In this document: positions 57,463-64,000 of the stretch, in pieces
Numbering within the stretch: position 1 is the stretch's first letter
Layout of the letters: every line of letters starts with the position of its first letter
Assembly (NCBI RefSeq): GCF_047511655.1
Contig: NC_133392.1
Location: forward strand, 96,899,042-96,963,041
Length of the DNA: 64,000 nt
DNA from: Castor canadensis
Lineage: Eukaryota > Chordata > Mammalia > Rodentia > Castoridae
Direction of reading: 5' to 3'
The notes under the pieces: model-generated
The model's database searches: none
Told to the model about the DNA's origin: nothing
The model's input: the letters and a program-made list of their open reading frames with translations, nothing else
Made by a program: the position numbers and the translations under genes

Positions 57463-59532
57463 TTTAACCTGAACTTATAGACCAAATGCAAGGCTCATCA
57501 GCAACTTTATGGATATTATTATAGGTACTTTAGAAAGATACAAATGAGACAACAGAACACATAGCTAGAAAGGCGCTGGGTCAAGATGGTAAGCAATATA
57601 AAGGATAACAAAAGTATTGTTTAAAGTGAAGTCAATATACACTTCTACTCAGAGAAGAAATAATCCTTGTTAATTATCTATATTTAAAAATAATATTTTA
57701 TTTTAACTATAATTAAAATAATTTCATTTCATCATGGTACTTGAGTCAATCTGATTGGTCACGATAAACTTTCTGAACAGATTCCTCTGGGTTATACATT
57801 TAATTTTTCTTCACAGTGCCTAAGTACCAATCTGAACTTCATCTTCCTTAGTTACAAGTCAATATATAATCCAGTATTCTCTAAATAACAACTTACTGAT
57901 TTAAAACTGATCAAATTTAACCTCAACCATGTAATTTTTAGTACTTTGAATACACATCTCGTGTTATGACCTAAAATACCAGCCACACTGTTCTGTTCCT
58001 ATTCCATTTGTTCTATGAAACATCTAGTATGATGTCTATAATCTACTTGACTCATTCTCTTGTCACACTGTTTTGTATTATTCATTTTTCAACTGCTTCA
58101 AGAGCACATGTCATGGTTTCATTAGACTATCAACTCCATCAAGAAACTCTGTCTCATGTATACCTCAGACAAAGCTCACATGCTCGATGTTTGGTAATAA
58201 GCACAATATTCAGGAAAACAGGACTGAATAAATACCAAATAAAGGGAGAGGTAAATAAATGAGAAGAAATTTTAGGGTCCATAGAAGTAAAAAACCATAA
58301 TTCTTATTTGACACTGTGCTGGGCACACACTGAGTGTGCCAAATGTTAACTGGCATAACCTGGATAGCAAGTGTCTAGCCACTAACTGGCATATCAGCTT
58401 CTCTGGAATGCACAAAACTATGCTAATTTGCTTCACTGCCTCATCATCATCATCATAAATAAATAAATAAGTAGTCAATATTCATTCATCAAGTTTCCAA
58501 TGCTATTATATTCAAAATAATGGAAGATAGATTTAATGGATTGTGGGAATATTTTCCAGGGCCTTTTTTTCTCTTTCTGGTAAAAGACTAGGTTATTGCA
58601 GTGATAAACTTAGGTTTTGGAAGCTGTCATAAACTTGTCACTAATGCATTTCTTTGGCATGATTTTGGAGATGCAATTACAACGGCATTTTTATATTCCA
58701 TTAATCACTACTTCACCAAGAACTCAGAAAGTCCGTCATTTGCTGATGTTTTTGCATCATAATGATAATTAAAATATTACAGTAAATTCTTCTATGAGTT
58801 TAAGATCCACAAAGTTAGAGAGGCCATCAATCATTGCCTAAAACTCAAATAACTTCACTACAATATGAAAATTTGCTGCCTTTATGCTATTTAAATTTTT
58901 AAATGAAGGCTCCTACAGGTTTTTCTTAATCACAAAAATGCAACTTTTAAATAAAACCAGCAACTCCACAATGAAATATGCAGTTATTAGGTTGATGCTC
59001 TTTCCAGAAAAAAATACTAATTGCTAAATTTCTGTTTAACAGACTTTTATGAAACATTTTGTCTTATCTAAAAATTCATAGTTGGTAATACGAATTATAT
59101 CTACTGCCAATGTGACTAAAGTCTCCAGCTTTGGGTAAAGTCAGGTTAGTCCAAAGGTATTCTCATACTTGTTTTTCTCCTTTCCCTCCAAACCTCTCCA
59201 ACTTAAGACATTATTTGTGACCATTTCCTTGGAAGATTTGAATTGAGCCATTTTTTTTCTTCCATTGCCTTAAGGTGCTGACCACCAGGGAATTATTCTT
59301 TACAGGTATTATTCCATAATATTAAATGTGTTTTTTAAAAAATTGGAAAGACTTCTAGGAAGAAGAGGAAGGAAATGTACAAGTTAATCTTTTTTAAGGT
59401 AATTTTGACAAACTATATCACAAGCCTCCACAAGTTAATTCACATCCATGAATTTATTCTAAGGAATTAAATAAAAATAGTGTTCAAAACTCTACAGGAT
59501 GTTCAACAGTGTTGTTCATAAAATGTAAAAGT

Positions 59533-59750
59533 GGGCTGGATGCCAGTGGCTCATATCTGTAATCCTAGCTACTCAGGAGGCAGAGATCAGGAGGATCACA
59601 GTTTGAAGCCAGCCTGGGGAAATAGTTCAAGAGACCCTTGCTCAAAAATACCCAACACAAAAAAGGACTGGTAAAGTGGTGTAAGTGGTAGAGTGCCTGC
59701 CAAGGAAGCATGAGGGCCTGAGTTCAAACCCCAGTCCCACCAACAATAAA
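59533..59750 (+). mobile_element. B1/ID composite SINE, sense, possible TSD
   Basis: 'gctactcaggaggcagagat', 'tttgaagccagcctgggga' and 'ggactggtaaagtggtgtaa' lead to 'cctgagttcaaaccccagtc' and an A-rich tail. This B1-like unit with a short ID linker is the form I associate with beaver-type genomes. A 7-base repeat, taaaagt, lies at 59526-59532 and 59761-59767. Confidence 0.88.
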
Positions 59751-60134
59751 AATATATATATAAAAGTAGAAGAAACTGCCAACATCAGGAGCTGATAAAA
59801 AATAGATTGCAATATCTACACAATGGAATAGTTTGCCATTGAAATGATGTCACTTAAGAATGCTTATAGAGAAAATAAAAAGTATATAATGTAGTTAAGT
59901 CAGTAAAGAAGATCACAAAATATAGTATTTCAGTTTTGATTAATATAATAACTTATAATAGCTAAAATGTATTGCATAATTACCTCATGCTTTCTGTGCG
60001 TGTACCAATAATATTTTTATTTTAATGATAAGAAAAAAGACAAAGAATTTATTAGCTTATCAAAGGTCAGTAATAATCTGACCTTCAATGCAAAACTCTT
60101 AATAGAGCATTTCTAATACATGGGTAAGTGACTA

Positions 60135-60490
60135 TTAGTCAGCTGCCTGTCACTGTGACAAAATACCTCAGATAATTCACTTATGAGGAGGAAAGATTTG
60201 TTTGGGCTCACAGTTTCAGAGGTTCCACTCCATGATTAATTGGCCCTGATGCTTTGGGCCTGTGGTGGCCCAGAATATAATGGCAGAAGCACATGGTAGA
60301 GGAAATTCTTCAACTCATGGCAGCCAGAAAGAAAAAAGAGAGAAGGGGCTGGGGTCCAACATCCCCTTCAAGGGCACACCCCCAATGGCCTAAAGGTTCC
60401 ACCATCTCCCAGTAGTGCCACAACCTGGGACCAAGCCTTCAACATGTGGACCTCTGAGGGAAATGCAAGGCCTAAACTTTAACAGCATGC
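60135..60490 (-). mobile_element. MaLR-like LTR, antisense, copy 2
   Basis: 'cactgtgacaaaatacctca', 'gatttgtttgggctcacagt', 'gggcacacccccaatggcct' and 'caacatgtggacctctgagg' match the layout of 14170-14520. Confidence 0.7.
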
Positions 60491-60589
60491 TTTCAGAAAA
60501 CTCTAAAAGAATATAAACAAAAATATAACAGTTTTTAACAGAAGTTGGGTCTGTACTTGTAATAGAATTTCTAAAATGTTCCTGTAAAT

Positions 60590-61170
60590 ATGTCCTGGCC
60601 TAATACCTTGAACCTGTGAATATGATAAGAATCCCATCATATATTGTATTACACAGCACTTTTGACCTTCACAGAGTAGTATTATCAACATATTCTAATC
60701 TAATAGGCCTAATGTATGTACTTTTAAGACATCCTTAAAAGTAGAGAACCTTTTCCAGCTGGTGACACAAGGAGTCTGAGAGACTCCCAGTATGAGAAAA
60801 TCCGCTGTACAATTTCTGGTTTGTCCCTGCAGGGTCCACATGAGAAGGAATAGAGGCTCTTTGGGGAGCAAAGAGCAACCCCCAGCTGACAGCAAGTCAG
60901 GAAAAGAGGACCTCAGACCTACAACCACAGACTCTGGAGTCTGAAAACTTCCTGAATGAGGTTGAAGAGCATTTTTCCCCTGAGCCTTAAACCAAGAGCC
61001 CAACCTGCTCTTACCTTCACCTCAGCCTTGTGAAGCTCTGAACAGAGCCCCTAGTTAAAGCTCTGAGTGGACCTACAGAACTGTGAAAAAATGCAGTGGG
61101 TACTGTTTGATGGTGCTAAGTGTGTAGCAATTTATTATGCCTCCATAGGAAACTAAGATGATATTTATGA
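60590..61170 (+). mobile_element. MLT1-like MaLR LTR, sense
   Basis: The right part is clear: 'gcaacccccagctgacagca', 'ggacctcagacctacaacca', 'cacctcagccttgtgaagct', 'tggacctacagaactgtgaa' and 'gtagcaatttattatgc' follow MLT1 in order. The left part (about 60590-60850) is decayed. The element sits 100 bases from an antisense LTR of another type. Confidence 0.8.
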
Positions 61171-61462
61171 GGGACTTAAAATTAGGGAACTTAGTGAAAG
61201 TTCTATATATTAAAAATCTATGGCAGTCATTGCACTTATTTGAGAAAATGTAAATGTACTTTAAAATCTGGAAAATGACAAGGATACCAAATATTACTGA
61301 CACTACTTAACATAGTACTATAATTCCTTGCAATGCTATAAGGGAAAAAAAGGTGTATAGGAATTAGAAAAAAGAAACAGACTATTGTTACCTAGAAAAT
61401 GACTAGAATAAATAAAACATTTGAAATCAATAAGACCTCAGCAAATTGCTGAATATGTGACT

Positions 61463-61915
61463 GCATTAGTCAGGTTTGTGTTATGACAACAAAATATCTG
61501 AGTCAAATACTTTATGACAAGACATATTTAGTTCACAGTTATGGAGGCTGAGAGTCCAAACAGCATGGTATAGACTCAGTGTCCACCCCTTGGCTGTGTC
61601 ACCTCACAGCACATGGCTGATGGCAACAGCAGACACTGCAGGAAAAGGCAAGTGATTACATCTCAAACCAGAAACACACAGAGAGAAGGTGGTGCCAGAC
61701 TCTGGCGATTATACTAATCCTGTTGTAGGAACTAATGAGGTGTGTCACAAGAACTCCCTCCTACGGAGCACAACCCCAATGATCCAAGAACCCACAAGTA
61801 GGACCCACTTTCCAAAGTTTCAATCACCTCCCAGCAGGGCCACACAGAGGACAAAGCCCTTACTTATGGACCTCTGGGGAGCAATGAACATCCAAATCAT
61901 AACAATGACCAACTT
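61463..61915 (-). mobile_element. MaLR-like LTR, antisense, copy 3
   Basis: 'gcattagtcaggtttgtgtt', 'tatttagttcacagttatgg', 'ccaagaacccacaagtagga' and 'cacctcccagcagggccaca' give the same layout as 14170 and 60135. A 95-residue frame (61689-61976) inside it is chance. Confidence 0.65.
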
Positions 61916-62157
61916 ACAAAACCCAAAACACTTCTCTGTACTAACAACTCCAACAACAGAATACAATAAAAAATGAAACCATTCAAATATCATATACACA
62001 AAAAATGATCTATAAATTTAATCAAGAAATGAGCAAGACTTTTAAAAGGATTTATAAACTTAACTTCTGTGTTATTTTCAAATCTTACATAATGAATATA
62101 TATCATTTTGTCAATAACAATATACCATATCAGTGATCATATTTAAAATATTTAGAA

Positions 62158-62243
62158 TTTTGGCTAGAGGTATGGCTGAAGTGGTAGAACGCCTGCCTAG
62201 CAAGTACAAAGCCCTGAGTTCAACTCCCAGTACTGCCAAAAAA
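62158..62243 (+). mobile_element. ID-like SINE with perfect 14-bp TSD
   Basis: 'ctagaggtatggctgaagtg', 'ctgcctagcaagtacaaagc' and 'cctgagttcaactcccagta' show the ID layout, with a short A tail. The 14-base repeat taaaatatttagaa at 62144-62157 and 62244-62257 is exact, so the insertion is rather recent. Confidence 0.96.
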
Positions 62244-64000
62244 TAAAATATTTAGAACATTGGAACCAATAAATAAGAATGATACAGGCAATAAACAGGA
62301 GTTCATACAGAGATGTGCTACCTGAACAAGAGCCTTGTACCTTTTAGTTGTTTTATATTATATTTCTCTCCTTGAAATAGCTGGAAAGGATTAACATTAG
62401 CCTTCTACTTTCTGCATGGTGAGTTTCTCTCATTCAATTATTTTCCTGTAGTCAGGGAAGAGAAAAGCACAATTACATTAAGGAGACAGGACAGCTCATG
62501 GGACTGAAGACAGAAAAACCACAGCTGGCAGAGAGAAGAGCATGTCTGGACTGCATGGCCAGAACCTGACAAGCCAGTGACCATCCTGTCCTGCCTGAGG
62601 GGACAGTAAAAAGTGTGACTCAGATTGCTTCTCCCTGCATGAACTCAGAGTCATTCCACAAATGTGAATGCCAGAGACTTTGCCATCACCTGCCTTCAAA
62701 TTATGAAATGGCAAGGTTAAAGTCTCTCATGGAACTTGATTCTCAGTCTTCAAAGGGTAATCAAATGATAAAGATTAAAGCATATTGATACATGCTCAGT
62801 AAGTACCTTGACAAAGTTCACCAGAATGGTATGTAAATAAACTCAAAAGCAGTATAAGATGTCAAATTATTTCTTAATTTATGAACACATTTAAGATAGG
62901 CAATGAGACTCCTTCTGTCCATACAAACTAAAAGCAAATCATCCCTAACTTGAATTAACCTTTCACTTAAATCACCAAGAAAGTCTAAGTATTTCCAGGA
63001 GTAGGTCTGAAATGATTATCAAAGGCTGTCTGCCTGCTGTTTGGAGACTGTCAGAAAATGCTTAGGAAATAACTTTCTTGCATGACTGTAACACAGCAAC
63101 TCCAATTCCACTACCCTTTTTCTACTATACTAATTATCTGTTATTTTTTCCATCAAGTTTCCAAGTTTTGTGGTATTACTTGCAACACCAGAAAGCCAAG
63201 CCCTTCCTCTATAGTTACGTGAAAGTTACTGTATTCTTAAGAGGTTTTGCAAATAATATCACAAAAATGGCCTCACTTAAAACAATATGATTTTTTCCAG
63301 AAATAATCAAGAGATAATAAACAGAAATAAGAACTTGCATTCAGGTAAATTATTCATTGAGGTAAATCTGGATTAGCGTCCAGATTTCTCTGGTTGGATT
63401 AACCAGTGACAGATATGAGAGCCAAAACTCCTTTAACCCTGAATTGCAAAAGCCCACTATCCCAAAAGGTAATGGTGTCTGGTTGGTATCTTAGACAAGA
63501 ATTGACCTTGTTAAGCACATTCATACTAAAACGCAAAGCATGAAAAGAAAGGAGGTGGTATGAAAGGTATAAAGGTTTTTAGTACCAGTTTATGGAAAAG
63601 AAGTAAGTGTGAGGGAAAGATGAGGTAATTCAACCTGAGGAAGAAAAGAAAATGAAAGTTTATTAATTGAAAGATAAGAATTGCATATCTAGAAGAAAAC
63701 CCAGTCTCATAATTGGTAGGGAAGACTCCGCTAATTCCAAAAGACCTCCATATACTACAATGGGCCCAAATTCTGGGGCCATACTCATGAACTTGGCATG
63801 GATTATTTCTAGATGAAGTCTCTTGCAATGGTGCTCCTTGGAAGGCCATGGGCACTTATTCACATATCCTTTGGAACAGAGTTAGTTCTACTCATGCCTC
63901 CCCAAATAAACTACAAATTCCTTTGAGGTTAGGATCCCATGTTAGTCATGTTTGTATAACCATGTAACACATGTGCAAACACCCAAGCTAGGTATTTGAT

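Larger units (their letters stand above)
49266..64000 (-). other. PTGFR: PTGFR intron upstream of the last exon (partial)
   Basis: This DNA lies 5' of the terminal PTGFR exon on the minus strand. It has the intron's 3' end (AG at 49266-49267, T-rich tract to about 49285) and no further coding exon that I can recognise. The TM1-TM6 exon would appear as a minus-strand open frame of roughly 260 residues, and nothing like it is present. The intron is therefore at least 14.7 kb long. It carries the L2, MIR, SINE, L1 and LTR copies listed separately. Between them, 49290-50435, 50700-51190, 51700-52950, 53090-53540, 54480-55160, 55580-56230, 56815-57370, 57465-59530, 59770-60130, 61170-61460, 61920-62140 and 62260-64000 are AT-rich and hold nothing I can assign. 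Alternative 3' exons described for FP receptors in other mammals could lie here, but none was identified. Confidence 0.8.

Noticed and set aside
34690..62243. tRNA-like stretches with A and B boxes (34690, 42516, 47456, 57375, 62158 and others)
   Set aside because: They are ID SINE copies with A tails and no cloverleaf-complete tRNA; not tRNA genes.
1..64000. CRISPR arrays, bacterial operons, phage or plasmid genes
   Set aside because: No regularly spaced repeats or prokaryotic gene layout; the DNA is mammalian with SINEs, LINEs and LTRs throughout.

Overview
The window looks like AT-rich mammalian nuclear DNA, almost all of it intergenic or intronic. Three repeat types point to a rodent. 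These are ID-type tRNA-like SINEs, composites joining a B1/7SL-like part to an ID part, and a young L1 whose 3' end carries a G-rich tract. From memory, this SINE and L1 mixture fits the beaver/kangaroo-rat side of the rodents (Castorimorpha, for example Castor). That assignment is an inference and was not tested.

Only one exon of a protein-coding gene could be recognised. It is the last coding exon of PTGFR, the prostaglandin F2-alpha receptor, on the minus strand at 48966-49265. It encodes the third extracellular loop, TM7 with the prostanoid-receptor DPWVY motif, and the cytoplasmic tail. The 3' UTR runs leftward from 48965 and its end is not determined. The right-hand 14.7 kb (49266-64000) should be the intron before this exon. 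The exon holding most of the receptor is not in the window, so it must lie beyond position 64000. The left half (about 1-45500) is downstream intergenic DNA.

Region by region: 1-10 kb holds decayed L1, L2, MIR and MaLR-like pieces, two antisense SINEs and an unidentified GC-richer block at 1690-2790 that may be a dead processed pseudogene. 11.5-13.5 kb is two adjoining antisense L1 3' ends with microsatellites. 14-18.6 kb holds several MaLR-like LTRs, one split by a young L1. 19-23.4 kb is an L1 cluster in which a young antisense L1 sits inside an older sense L1 with a perfect target-site duplication. 25-42 kb has old L1s, SINEs, purine-rich microsatellites and a MER5-like element. 43.3-45.5 kb has two sense L1 3' ends. 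46-49.3 kb is the PTGFR 3' end. 50-64 kb is intron with L2, MIR, SINE, L1 and LTR insertions.

I found no CRISPR array, operon, viral gene set, intact transposase or other new system. The points most worth checking are the extended PTGFR C-terminal tail, the nested young L1s, the unidentified pseudogene candidate and a few unexplained open frames.
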